A DNA stretch of 26,217 nt from positions 1 through 26,217 of the forward strand of contig CABSYW010000035.1 of NCBI GenBank assembly GCA_902482035.1, given 5' to 3'. Shown here one piece after another: positions 10,254-17,199 of the stretch. The position numbers and the translations under genes were made by a program. The DNA is from an uncultured Collinsella sp. (GTDB taxonomy: Bacteria > Actinomycetota > Coriobacteriia > Coriobacteriales > Coriobacteriaceae). A model generated the notes under the pieces. That model was not told the origin of the DNA and searched no databases. It saw only the letters and a list, made by a program, of their open reading frames with translations. The number at the start of each line of letters is the position of its first letter. Position 1 is the first letter of the stretch.

Positions 10254-11492
10254 ATGTCACATTGGGAAAGGCGTTCCATGTCACAAGTTTCTAACACCAC
10301 GTTTGCAACGACGGTTTCATCAAACGCCATGGCCGTGGTGGACTATCTGTCCAAAAGCATGATGTCGGCGTTGCCGTTTATTGTCTGCGCGGCGTTGTTC
10401 CGCACCGTCGCCGTCATTATGGGCGAAGGCATGCTGGGCCTGTGGTCTGCCGATTCCGAAATCTATCGCCTGTTCTACAGTTGGCTCTATAACGCCGGCT
10501 ACTACTTTTTGCCCATCTATCTTGGTTGGGCGGCCGCCCGCCAGCTCGGTTGCTCGGAGCAGCTGGGTATGATGCTGGGCGGCGTATTGATTGCGCCCGA
10601 TCTGCTCAAGCTCGTCGATGCCGCATCGACGACGGGGGCATCGATGACTTCCGTGTATGGTCTGCTTCCCGCGCCGGTCAACGATTACACGACGACTGTT
10701 ATTCCGGTTCTCATCTCGGTGCCCGTGCTATGGCGAGTGGAGTGTTTCTTTAAGCGCGTTATCCCTAAGGCCGTGGCGTTTTCGTTCGTTCCGTTTGCAA
10801 CCATGCTTGTCATGGTTCCGGTTTCGCTGTGCATTACGGCGCCGGCGGGCAGCTATCTGGGCATGCTGTTGGGCCAGCTTATGTTTATGCTTGGCAATTC
10901 CGGTGGCATCGTGTCGCTGCTCACGCTCATGGGGCTTGCCGCGGGCTGGGAGTTCCTAAAGATCGCCGGCGTCAGCAACGTTGTCCTATCGCTCGCCTAT
11001 GCGCAGTTTATGAGTGTGGGAACGGATTCGTGCATCCTGATCGCCGCGACGATGGCAACGTTCGCCGTTTGGGGCATGCCCTTTGGCGCGTCGCTTCGCG
11101 TTGCGGATAAGGACGAGAAGGCGCTCATGCTGGGCTATTCAATCTCGGGTGTTCTTGGCGGCGTAAGCGAGCCGGCGCTGTACGGTTGCGGCTTTAAATA
11201 TGGCAGGTGCCTGACGTGCATGGCCATTGGCGGCGCCGTCGGAGGCCTTGTTGCGGCCGTGGGCCACGTTACGGCCTATACCATCGGCATGACGAATGTC
11301 CTCATGGTCATTGGCTTTGCCACGGGCGGCATCTCGAACCTGCTGTGGTGCTGCGCTGCCGGCGGTGTGGCATTTGCGGTGTCTGCGGCGCTGAGCTACT
11401 GCTTTGGCGTGGTGCCGGCGAAGGGACAGACGATGGGGGACGGAGCCGATTCACCCGAAACCTCGAAGAGCGTGGCCGAAGTAAGCGCGTAA
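10254..11492 (+). CDS. PTS EIIC-only membrane protein, glucose/beta-glucoside superfamily
   Basis: The product (412 residues from 10254, or 404 from the ATG at 10278) is a polytopic membrane protein with about ten hydrophobic segments. It ends with the PTS EIIC signature GVSEPALYG followed by GCGFKYGR, close to the GITEPAIYG motif of Glc/Bgl-type permeases. EIIC forms the sugar channel of phosphotransferase systems. No EIIB cysteine domain or EIIA domain is fused or nearby, so the sugar would have to be phosphorylated by subunits encoded elsewhere, or the protein may do something else. The gene starts 16 bases after accDA and ends at a terminator, so it probably shares the fatty-acid transcript. 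Substrate cannot be told. Confidence 0.8.
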   Translation: MSHWERRSMSQVSNTTFATTVSSNAMAVVDYLSKSMMSALPFIVCAALFRTVAVIMGEGMLGLWSADSEIYRLFYSWLYNAGYYFLPIYLGWAAARQLGCSEQLGMMLGGVLIAPDLLKLVDAASTTGASMTSVYGLLPAPVNDYTTTVIPVLISVPVLWRVECFFKRVIPKAVAFSFVPFATMLVMVPVSLCITAPAGSYLGMLLGQLMFMLGNSGGIVSLLTLMGLAAGWEFLKIAGVSNVVLSLAYAQFMSVGTDSCILIAATMATFAVWGMPFGASLRVADKDEKALMLGYSISGVLGGVSEPALYGCGFKYGRCLTCMAIGGAVGGLVAAVGHVTAYTIGMTNVLMVIGFATGGISNLLWCCAAGGVAFAVSAALSYCFGVVPAKGQTMGDGADSPETSKSVAEVSA

Positions 11493-11530
11493 ACCTGTGC
11501 GACACAAGGACGATTCCTTTGCCATGCTCC

Positions 11531-11563
11531 AAGGCCGTGGCCCGTGTGGGTCGCGGCCTTTTT
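11531..11563 (+). terminator. Rho-independent terminator of the fab-acc-EIIC operon
   Basis: A GC-rich hairpin (aaggccg ... cggcctt) with further pairing inside (ccc/ggg) is followed directly by a run of T residues. It lies 39 bases past the EIIC stop and before the CDF exporter, marking the end of the long plus-strand operon. Confidence 0.85.
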
Positions 11564-11590
11564 GTATCTGGGGGACAAAGTGGCTACACT
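11562..11590 (+). promoter_or_regulatory. Possible promoter of the CDF exporter gene
   Basis: TTGTAT (11562-11567) and TACACT (11585-11590) are 17 bases apart, which fits a modest sigma-70 promoter. It sits immediately after the upstream terminator and about 50 bases before the exporter start. The -35 box overlaps the T-run of that terminator. Confidence 0.35.
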
Positions 11591-11642
11591 ACAATCCGTT
11601 TGAGCAATAGATATATAGGCAGTACCGTGGGGGCGGATGTAG

Positions 11643-12797
11643 ATGGTCGAGTGGATTGTTAAGCGCGCGCAGGGCGACCGTGCGCGCGTGGGCACGTTGA
11701 CGGGCGTGGTGTGTATTCTCGCCAATGTGGCACTATGCGCTGCGAAGGGCGTAATTGGCGTGCTGTCGGGATCGGTTTCGATTGTGGCGGATGCCATGAA
11801 CAACCTGTCCGATGCCAGCTCGAATATCGTGAGCGTGCTGGGCTTTAAGCTGGCGAGCAAGCCGGCCGACCCCGAGCATCCTTACGGCCACGGTCGCTAC
11901 GAGTATCTCTCGGGTCTGGTCGTGGCGGCGCTCGTGCTGCTGATTGGCGTTGAGCTGGTGAAGTCCTCGGTCGAGCGCGTCATCCACCCCGAACCTGTCG
12001 AGTTCTCGCTTGCCCTGGTGGCAGTTCTAGTGCTTTCGATGGTCGTAAAGCTGTGGATGGCGGCCCTCAACCAAAAGCTCGGTGACCGCATTGAGTCCGA
12101 GACGCTGCATGCGACCGCGCAGGATTCCAAGAACGATGTCCTAGCCACGGGCGCCGTGCTGGCGTGCGCGATTGTTTCGCAGGTGACGCACATCAATCTT
12201 GACGCATGGGTCGGCCTTGCCGTTGGCGCCTATATTGGCTGGAGCGGTTTTGAACTCATCCAGGATACGGTGAGCCCGCTTTTGGGTCAGTCGCCCGATC
12301 CTAAGCTGGTCAAGCACATCCGAGACAAGATCATGAGCTATCCCGGCGTTTTGGGCGTTCACGATTTGATGGTTCACGACTACGGCCCGGGCAGGAAGTT
12401 TGCAAGTGCGCACGCCGAGATGGCGGCCGAGGCCAGCCCGCTGGAAAGCCACGACACGCTCGATAACATCGAGCAGTCGTTTAGGAACGAAGACGGCATG
12501 ATTGTCACACTTCACTACGACCCCATCGTGACCGACGATCCAAAGGTGGCGAGCATGCGCCTGCGTATCAACGCAATGGCTCAGGAGATCGATAACCGCC
12601 TCTCGATTCATGACCTACGCTGTGTGCCGGGTCCTACGCACACCAACGTGATCTTTGACTGCGTGCGTCCCTCGGATCTGCAGATGAGTGCCGAAGACTT
12701 AAAGCACGCGCTGGCACAACGGGTCGAATCGGAATATCCCAAGTCGATTGCCAAGATTACGATCGACGAAGACTACGTAGGGCATACCCACGAGTAA
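11643..12797 (+). CDS. Cation diffusion facilitator exporter, probably manganese
   Basis: This is a CDF-family antiporter that exports divalent metal from the cytoplasm. The 384-residue protein has an N-terminal six-helix domain (about residues 15-215) and a long cytoplasmic tail (about 220-384) holding a ferredoxin-like CDF domain (LGVHDLMVHDYGPG) and an extra C-terminal part. The transport site reads Asn53-Asp57 in helix 2 (NNLSD) and Asp161-Asp165 in helix 5 (DSKND). This ND-DD set is described for the manganese exporter MntE, whereas zinc CDFs use HD-HD. HPYGHGRYEYLS is the usual loop after helix 2. Manganese specificity is therefore an inference. Only a weak G-rich site precedes the ATG at 11643. 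It has its own transcript or shares one with the next gene, 39 bases on. Confidence 0.88.
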   Translation: MVEWIVKRAQGDRARVGTLTGVVCILANVALCAAKGVIGVLSGSVSIVADAMNNLSDASSNIVSVLGFKLASKPADPEHPYGHGRYEYLSGLVVAALVLLIGVELVKSSVERVIHPEPVEFSLALVAVLVLSMVVKLWMAALNQKLGDRIESETLHATAQDSKNDVLATGAVLACAIVSQVTHINLDAWVGLAVGAYIGWSGFELIQDTVSPLLGQSPDPKLVKHIRDKIMSYPGVLGVHDLMVHDYGPGRKFASAHAEMAAEASPLESHDTLDNIEQSFRNEDGMIVTLHYDPIVTDDPKVASMRLRINAMAQEIDNRLSIHDLRCVPGPTHTNVIFDCVRPSDLQMSAEDLKHALAQRVESEYPKSIAKITIDEDYVGHTHE

Positions 12798-12836
12798 GGC
12801 TGTGCCGGCAAAGCAGGTTATGCAGAAGGGGAGAGC

Positions 12837-13463
12837 ATGAAGAAGCTGTATCTACTCCGCCACGGCCAGACGGAGTTCAACGTCAAAAAGCTGGTCCAGG
12901 GCCGCTGCGATTCACCGCTGACCGACCTGGGCCGCAAACAAGCGGGAATGGCAGCCGCATGGCTCAAGAGCCACGACGTTGTCCCCGACAAAGTCGTCTC
13001 TTCGCCCTTAGGCCGAGCCATGGACACAGCTCAGCTCGTCGCATGCGAGCTCCTCGGCCCGGACGCAGCAGCCGAGCCCTGCGAAGGCATTATCGAGCGC
13101 TGCTACGGCTCCTTCGAAGAAGGCCCGCACGACGCTCTGCCCACCGACGTCTGGGATCCAGGCGAGGATCTGGTCCCCTTCGGAGGAGAAGGAAGCCGCG
13201 CACTGCAAGAACGCATGGTAGGCACCCTCACTAATCTCATGGACTCCGAGGACACCGAAACCCTCCTAGCAGTAAGCCACGGCAGCGCCAGCCGCCAATT
13301 CATCAAGGCTGCAGCCCCAGAGGGCTTCGAGCTCCCAGCAAAACTCCCCAACTGCGCCATCATGATCTTCGATTTCGATGAGGCAAAGCCACAAGCAGAA
13401 GGCGAGCCTCATCAATGTAAGTTCACCCTCCAGCAAATAGTGGACCCCCAACAAAGTCATTAG
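12837..13463 (+). CDS. Histidine phosphatase family protein (phosphoglycerate mutase-like)
   Basis: The 208-residue protein has the phosphohistidine motif LLRHGQTEFN near its N-terminus, the second basic segment SSPLGRAMDTAQ, an acidic catalytic region ERCYGSFEEG and the second histidine in AVSHGSASRQF. This makes it a branch-1 histidine phosphatase of the GpmB/CobC type. The substrate (phosphoglycerate, alpha-ribazole phosphate or another phosphoester) cannot be decided. A ggggag site precedes the ATG. Third codon positions carry visibly more A (gca, gga, cca) than the flanking genes, which may hint at a different origin. It is the last gene before a very long palindrome. Confidence 0.88.
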   Translation: MKKLYLLRHGQTEFNVKKLVQGRCDSPLTDLGRKQAGMAAAWLKSHDVVPDKVVSSPLGRAMDTAQLVACELLGPDAAAEPCEGIIERCYGSFEEGPHDALPTDVWDPGEDLVPFGGEGSRALQERMVGTLTNLMDSEDTETLLAVSHGSASRQFIKAAAPEGFELPAKLPNCAIMIFDFDEAKPQAEGEPHQCKFTLQQIVDPQQSH

Positions 13464-13499
13464 CCTGAGCGAACAAGGTTTAGCAGACATCAACGTGGC

Positions 13500-13662
13500 G
13501 TTCCCAGTGTGCGGCGGAGGGGGCGGGCCTGAGGCATATTAAGGTTGCTGCTCTACAGTCCTGCTCACGACGGAGAGCACATTAAGTGCTCTCCTGTTCG
13601 TGCGGAACTCGCAGCAACCTTAATATGCCTCAGGCCCGCCCCCTCCGCCGCACACTGGGAAC
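13500..13662. repeat. Perfect 52-bp inverted repeat forming a giant hairpin
   Basis: Bases 13500-13551 and 13611-13662 are exact reverse complements over 52 bp. The 59-bp centre is itself folded: ggagagcac / gtgctctcc (13572-13580 and 13586-13594) around attaa, flanked by cacga / tcgtg. Pairing also continues outward (cgtggc) after a 2-base bulge. There is no T-run on either side, so it is not an ordinary terminator. It could be a non-autonomous palindromic element, a transcript-end structure for the phosphatase gene, or an assembly fold-back. Confidence 0.9.
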
Positions 13663-13713
13663 GTGCCACGCACTTTACCTGCGTAAACAATGTGAGTGAA
13701 ATATGAATCTCGA

Positions 13714-13738
13714 TGGATACGCCCGCAGCCGTGTATAC
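13714..13738 (+). promoter_or_regulatory. 25-nt element with -10-like box, L3 leader copy
   Basis: This 25-base stretch matches one at 15579-15603 before the L2 gene at 22 of 25 positions. The shared core reads acgcccg.a.ccgtgtatac. The 3' end plus the next base gives TATACT (13734-13739), a good -10 box, but no convincing -35 lies at standard spacing. It is probably part of the ribosomal protein operon promoter. Confidence 0.5.
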
Positions 13739-13850
13739 TAAACAGCTGTGTGAAACCAGGGGAGTATTCTGACTGGACAAAATGCCTGCTTAATAGGGTT
13801 GTCAGGTAGTCCGGGCGAAATACAAGGCTGGGGAGCACGTCGTGTAAGTA

Positions 13851-13915
13851 GTGGTCCTCTAGGGGCGTACGCTCGGTGGTGTACGCATTGTCCCAAGACC
13901 ACGCGAGAGTTGGGA
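13851..13915 (+). promoter_or_regulatory. Structured leader of the L3 gene with SD-masking alternative
   Basis: One fold pairs gtggtc (13851-13856) with gaccac (13897-13902), ggg (13862-13864) with ccc (13892-13894), and gcgtac (13865-13870) with gtacgc (13881-13886). A second fold, incompatible with it, pairs tcccaa (13891-13896) with ttggga (13910-13915), which is the only Shine-Dalgarno-like sequence before L3. Such a switch is a plausible autoregulatory leader. The rest of 13464-13922 holds the inverted repeat and the promoter-like element but no gene. Confidence 0.5.
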
Positions 13916-13922
13916 TCATATC

Positions 13923-14543
13923 TTGATCAGCATGATTCTCGGCCGCAAGATTGGCATGACCCAGGTTTGGGACGAGGACGACAACGTCGTTCCCGTCACG
14001 GTCATCCAGGCTGGCCCCTGCGCTGTCTCGCAGGTTAAAACTCAGGCAACCGACGGCTATGACGCCGTCCAGATCGGTTTCGGCGACATCAAGGCCAAGA
14101 ACGTGAACAAGCCCATGGCTGGTCACTTCGCCAAGGCTGGCGTCGAGCCTGTCCGTTTCCTTCGTGAGGTCCGCGTCGAGAACGGCGAGGAGCACAAGGT
14201 CGGCGAGGTCGTCACCGTCGCTGATTTCGCTGATGTCGAGAAGGTCGACGTCATCGGTACCTCCAAGGGTAAGGGCTTCCAGGGTCGCATCAAGCGCTGG
14301 GGTCAGCGCCGCGGTCCTATGACGCATGGTTCTCACTTCCAGCGTCACCCCGGTTCTATCGGTCAGTGCGCCTATCCTGCGCGCGTCCTCAAGGGCGTCA
14401 AGATGGCCGGTCACATGGGTAACGAGCGCGTTACCGTCAAGAACCTTTCCGTTGTCCGCATCGATGCCGAGCAGAACCTCATCTTGGTCAAGGGCGCTGT
14501 CCCGGGTGCCAAGAATGGTCTCGTCGCCATCCGTATGGCCTAA
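13923..14543 (+). CDS. rplC: 50S ribosomal protein L3
   Basis: L3 is an early-assembly protein of the large subunit that binds 23S rRNA near the peptidyl transferase centre. The protein shows ILGRKIGMTQVW at the N-terminus and the long extension GFQGRIKRWGQRRGPMTHGSHFQRHPGSIG, which are typical. I favour TTG 13923 because it gives the same three residues before ILGRK as in Bacillus and has gttggga seven bases upstream. ATG 13932 is the alternative. The gene opens the ribosomal cluster. S10, normally its upstream partner, is not present. Confidence 0.95.
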   Translation: MISMILGRKIGMTQVWDEDDNVVPVTVIQAGPCAVSQVKTQATDGYDAVQIGFGDIKAKNVNKPMAGHFAKAGVEPVRFLREVRVENGEEHKVGEVVTVADFADVEKVDVIGTSKGKGFQGRIKRWGQRRGPMTHGSHFQRHPGSIGQCAYPARVLKGVKMAGHMGNERVTVKNLSVVRIDAEQNLILVKGAVPGAKNGLVAIRMA

Positions 14544-14589
14544 GGGCCCAGCCCATTTAGCCCAGCGTCATACCAAGGAGAACACTTAA

Positions 14590-15216
14590 ATGGCAAAGTT
14601 TGAAGTAAAGAACAGCGAGGGCAAGAAGGTCGCCGAGGCCGAGCTCGCCGCTGAGGTGTACGGCATCGAGCCGAACATCCACGTTATGCACCACATCGTC
14701 AAGTGCCAGATGGCCTCTTGGCGTCAGGGCACCCAGTCCGCTAAGGGCCGCTCTGAGGTTTCCGGTGGCGGCAAGAAGCCTTGGCGTCAGAAGGGCACCG
14801 GCCGTGCCCGCCAGGGTTCCATCCGTGCTGCCCAGTGGCGTCACGGTGGCGTTGTCTTCGCCCCCAAGCCCCGTTCCTACGCTAAGCGTATGAACAACAA
14901 GGAGGTCAAGCTGGCTATGCGCTCCGCGCTGTCCGCCAAGCTGGCCGATGGCGAGCTCGTGCTCGTCGACGACTACGGCTTCGAGAAGCCTTCCACCAAG
15001 GCTGCCGTCGCCATGCTCAAGGCTCTCGGCCTTGAGGGCAAGCGTCTGACCATCATCGTTCGCGATGAGGACGTCAACGCCTACCTGTCGTTCCGCAACA
15101 TTCCCAAGACGTTCATCATCACCGCTGACGAGGCCAACACCTACGATCTCGTCAACAACAACGCTGTGCTGATGCCCGCCGACATCGCCGCTCACTTCGG
15201 GGAGGTGCTTGCATAA
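14590..15216 (+). CDS. rplD: 50S ribosomal protein L4
   Basis: L4 binds 23S rRNA domain I and its extended loop lines the exit tunnel. The 208-residue protein contains the tunnel-loop region WRQGTQSAKGRSEVSGGGKKPWRQKGTGRARQG and the globular core (TFIITADEANTYDLVNN) near the C-terminus. In E. coli, L4 is also the repressor of the S10 operon; whether it acts on the L3 leader here is unknown. An aaggagaa site precedes the ATG, and the stop codon abuts the L23 start. Confidence 0.96.
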   Translation: MAKFEVKNSEGKKVAEAELAAEVYGIEPNIHVMHHIVKCQMASWRQGTQSAKGRSEVSGGGKKPWRQKGTGRARQGSIRAAQWRHGGVVFAPKPRSYAKRMNNKEVKLAMRSALSAKLADGELVLVDDYGFEKPSTKAAVAMLKALGLEGKRLTIIVRDEDVNAYLSFRNIPKTFIITADEANTYDLVNNNAVLMPADIAAHFGEVLA

Positions 15217-15504
15217 ATGACCGCCCACGAGATCATCATCCGTCCGATCGTGTCCGAGCGTTCCTTCTCCGGCATGGAGCTGAACAAGTACACGTTCGAG
15301 GTCGCCAAGGATGCTAACAAGTATCAGATCAAGGACGCTGTCGAGGAGATCTTCGGCGTCAAGGTCGTTCGCGTGAACACCCTGACGGTCAAGCCCAAGA
15401 CCAAGCGCGTGCGCTATGTCGCCGGCAAGACCCGTTCTTGGAAGAAGGCCATCGTCACGCTGGCCGAGGGCGACACCATCGAGGTCTTTGGCAACCAGGC
15501 CTAA
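15217..15504 (+). CDS. rplW: 50S ribosomal protein L23
   Basis: L23 sits at the exit of the peptide tunnel and is the docking point for trigger factor and SRP. The 95-residue protein begins with the family segment HEIIIRPIVSERS and contains KYTFEVAKDANKYQIKDAVEEIFGVKV and the basic loop KPKTKRVRYVAGKTRSWKKA. Its ATG follows the L4 stop with no gap (taaATG), and its ribosome binding site (ggagg) lies inside L4. It ends before a 179-base non-coding leader that separates it from L2, an unusually wide gap for this operon. Confidence 0.96.
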   Translation: MTAHEIIIRPIVSERSFSGMELNKYTFEVAKDANKYQIKDAVEEIFGVKVVRVNTLTVKPKTKRVRYVAGKTRSWKKAIVTLAEGDTIEVFGNQA

Positions 15505-15521
15505 GACTCGCTGCTGTTGAG

Positions 15522-15566
15522 TGAGCTCATGCCTCCCAAATAGGGGAGGCGGGAGCTCAAGGTTTT
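15522..15566 (+). terminator. Hairpin after L23, possible attenuator
   Basis: A stem of tgagctc/gagctca and gcctccc (15531-15537) / gggaggc (15544-15550), with a 2x2 internal loop, is followed by ggtttt. The T-run is short, so this is more likely a partial terminator or attenuator between L23 and L2 than a full stop. Confidence 0.5.
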
Positions 15567-15578
15567 GGGCGTATAAAA

Positions 15579-15603
15579 TGGACACGCCCGGAACCGTGTA
15601 TAC
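15579..15603 (+). promoter_or_regulatory. 25-nt element, L2 leader copy
   Basis: This is the second copy of the element found before L3 (22 of 25 identical). Here tataaaat (15572-15579) lies just upstream and could be a -10 box. It may drive an internal promoter for the L2-L24 part of the cluster, restoring transcription after the hairpin at 15522-15566. Confidence 0.45.
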
Positions 15604-15612
15604 GTCCGGTGT

Positions 15613-15680
15613 CATCGCACCCGAGGCAGAACCTCGAATCCCTGTCTGCGATGGCTAACGGATTCCTATTGAAAGGGATT
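15613..15680 (+). promoter_or_regulatory. Structured L2 leader with SD-masking helix
   Basis: The leader can form catcgca (15613-15619) / tgcgatg (15647-15653) enclosing a small hairpin cgagg-cagaa-cctcg (15622-15636). In competition, aatccct (15637-15643) can pair perfectly with agggatt (15674-15680), which covers part of the GAAAGG ribosome binding site of L2. This is consistent with translational control of L2. No known leader family was recognised. Confidence 0.5.
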
Positions 15681-15683
15681 GTA

Positions 15684-16514
15684 ATGGCTGTAAAGCACCT
15701 TAAGCCGACCTCCGCTGGTAGGCGTTGGCAGACGATCTCCGACTTCTCCGAGATCACCTGCACCAAGCCCGAGAAGTCTCTTCTCGAGCCCCTGCCCAAG
15801 AAGGCCGGTCGTAACAACAACGGCCGCATCACCACCCGCCACCAGGGCGGCGGCGTGAAGCGTCGTTACCGCGTGATCGACTTCAAGCGCAACAAGGACG
15901 GCGTGCCCGCCAAGGTTGCCACGATCGAGTACGATCCGAACCGTTCCGCTCGCATCGCTCTGCTGCACTACGCTGACGGTGAGAAGCGCTACATCCTGGC
16001 CCCCAAGGGCCTCGAGGTCGGTCAGACCATCATGTCCGGTTCTGACGCCGACATCAAGCCGGGCAACGCTCTGCCCCTCGCCGACATCCCCGTCGGTACG
16101 CTCATCCACGCCGTCGAGTTCCAGCCGGGCAAGGGCGCCGCTATCGCCCGTTCCGCCGGTAACTCCTGCCAGCTGATGGGTAAGGAGGGCAAGTACGCTA
16201 TCGTCCGTATGCCTTCCTCCGAGATGCGCCGCATCCTCGTTACCTGCCGCGCCACCGTCGGTGAGGTCGGCAACGCCGATCACTCCAACATCGTCATCGG
16301 CAAGGCCGGCCGTAAGCGTCACATGAACGTGCGCCCGACCGTCCGCGGTACCGTCATGAACCCTGTCGACCACCCGCACGGCGGTGGCGAGGGCAAGAAC
16401 CACACCTCTGGTCGTCCCTCTGTTACCCCCTGGGGTAAGCCGACGAAGGGCCTTCGTACGCGCAAGAAGAAGAAGGTCTCGAACCAGCACATCATTCGTC
16501 GCCGTAAGAAGTAA
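15684..16514 (+). CDS. rplB: 50S ribosomal protein L2
   Basis: L2 is needed for subunit joining and peptidyl transferase activity. The 276-residue protein has the N-terminal KHLKPTSAGRR, the RNA-binding OB and SH3-like domains (NNNGRITTRHQGGGVKRRYR onward) and the universally conserved NPVDHPHGGGEGK loop with the histidine often linked to peptide-bond formation. The open frame extends to 15609, but the GAAAGG site seven bases before ATG 15684 and the normal N-terminus fix the start. It begins the second block of the cluster. Confidence 0.97.
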   Translation: MAVKHLKPTSAGRRWQTISDFSEITCTKPEKSLLEPLPKKAGRNNNGRITTRHQGGGVKRRYRVIDFKRNKDGVPAKVATIEYDPNRSARIALLHYADGEKRYILAPKGLEVGQTIMSGSDADIKPGNALPLADIPVGTLIHAVEFQPGKGAAIARSAGNSCQLMGKEGKYAIVRMPSSEMRRILVTCRATVGEVGNADHSNIVIGKAGRKRHMNVRPTVRGTVMNPVDHPHGGGEGKNHTSGRPSVTPWGKPTKGLRTRKKKKVSNQHIIRRRKK

Positions 16515-16546
16515 TTTCGGATACCGAGTTTTAGGAGAAAGCACTT

Positions 16547-16807
16547 ATGAGCAGAAGTCTCAAAAAGGGCCCGTTCGTGGAGACTCGCCTTCTCTCGCGT
16601 ATCACCGCGATGAACGAGGCTGGCAAGAAGGACGTCGTGAAGACCTGGTCCCGCGCGTCCACCATCTTCCCCGAGATGGTTGGTCACACCATCGCCGTCC
16701 ACGACGGCCGCAAGCATGTGCCCGTGTATGTTACCGAGTCCATGGTTGGTCACAAGCTCGGCGAGTTCGCGCCGACTCGTACGTTCCGTGGCCACAAGGC
16801 CAAATAG
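16547..16807 (+). CDS. rpsS: 30S ribosomal protein S19
   Basis: S19 sits in the head of the small subunit and contacts tRNA and S13. The 86-residue protein has the expected MSRSLKKGPFVE start, TWSRASTIFPEMVGHTIAVHDGRKHVPVYVTE in the middle and GEFAPTRTFRGHK at the end. A taggaga ribosome binding site precedes the ATG. It lies between L2 and L22 in the normal order. Confidence 0.97.
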   Translation: MSRSLKKGPFVETRLLSRITAMNEAGKKDVVKTWSRASTIFPEMVGHTIAVHDGRKHVPVYVTESMVGHKLGEFAPTRTFRGHKAK

Positions 16808-16821
16808 GGGGTTAACCGTAA

Positions 16822-17193
16822 ATGGCAACTAAGTCTATTGAAACTGAGGCCACCGAGGTTCGCGCCGTCGCTAAGTACGTGCGTGTTTCCCCCAGCAAGG
16901 CCCGCCTGGTGGTCGATCTGATCCGCCGCAAGCCTGTCGCTCAGGCCTTCGACATCCTCCACTTCTGCGACCGCGCCGTCGCCGTGGATGTCGAGAAGGT
17001 TCTCCGTTCCGCCGTTGCGAACGCCGAGAACAACAACGGTCTGCGTGCCGACAACCTGGTTGTCGCCGCTGCCTATGTTGACGAGGGTCCGACGCTTAAG
17101 CGCATCCGTCCCCGCGCCAAGGGTTCCGCTTCTCGCATTCTGAAGCGTACTTCCCACATCACCGTCGTCGTTGCTCCTCGAAAGGAGGCGTAA
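16822..17193 (+). CDS. rplV: 50S ribosomal protein L22
   Basis: L22 forms part of the exit-tunnel wall, and changes in its beta-hairpin can alter macrolide response. The 123-residue protein shows AVAKYVRVSPSKARLVVDLIRRKPV and the tunnel hairpin region PTLKRIRPRAKGSASRILKRTSHITVVV. There is no deletion or insertion in that hairpin that can be seen by eye. The N-terminus (MATKSIETEATEV) is slightly longer than in E. coli. It follows S19 by 14 bases. Confidence 0.96.
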   Translation: MATKSIETEATEVRAVAKYVRVSPSKARLVVDLIRRKPVAQAFDILHFCDRAVAVDVEKVLRSAVANAENNNGLRADNLVVAAAYVDEGPTLKRIRPRAKGSASRILKRTSHITVVVAPRKEA

Positions 17194-17199
17194 AGCTGT

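Noticed and set aside
13500..13662. Reading the long palindrome as a normal terminator or a CRISPR repeat
   Set aside because: There is no T-run after either arm, and only one pair of arms with no spacers.
13620..14414. 264-codon minus-strand frame across L3 and the palindrome
   Set aside because: It is antisense to L3 and runs into the inverted repeat; no family is recognised.
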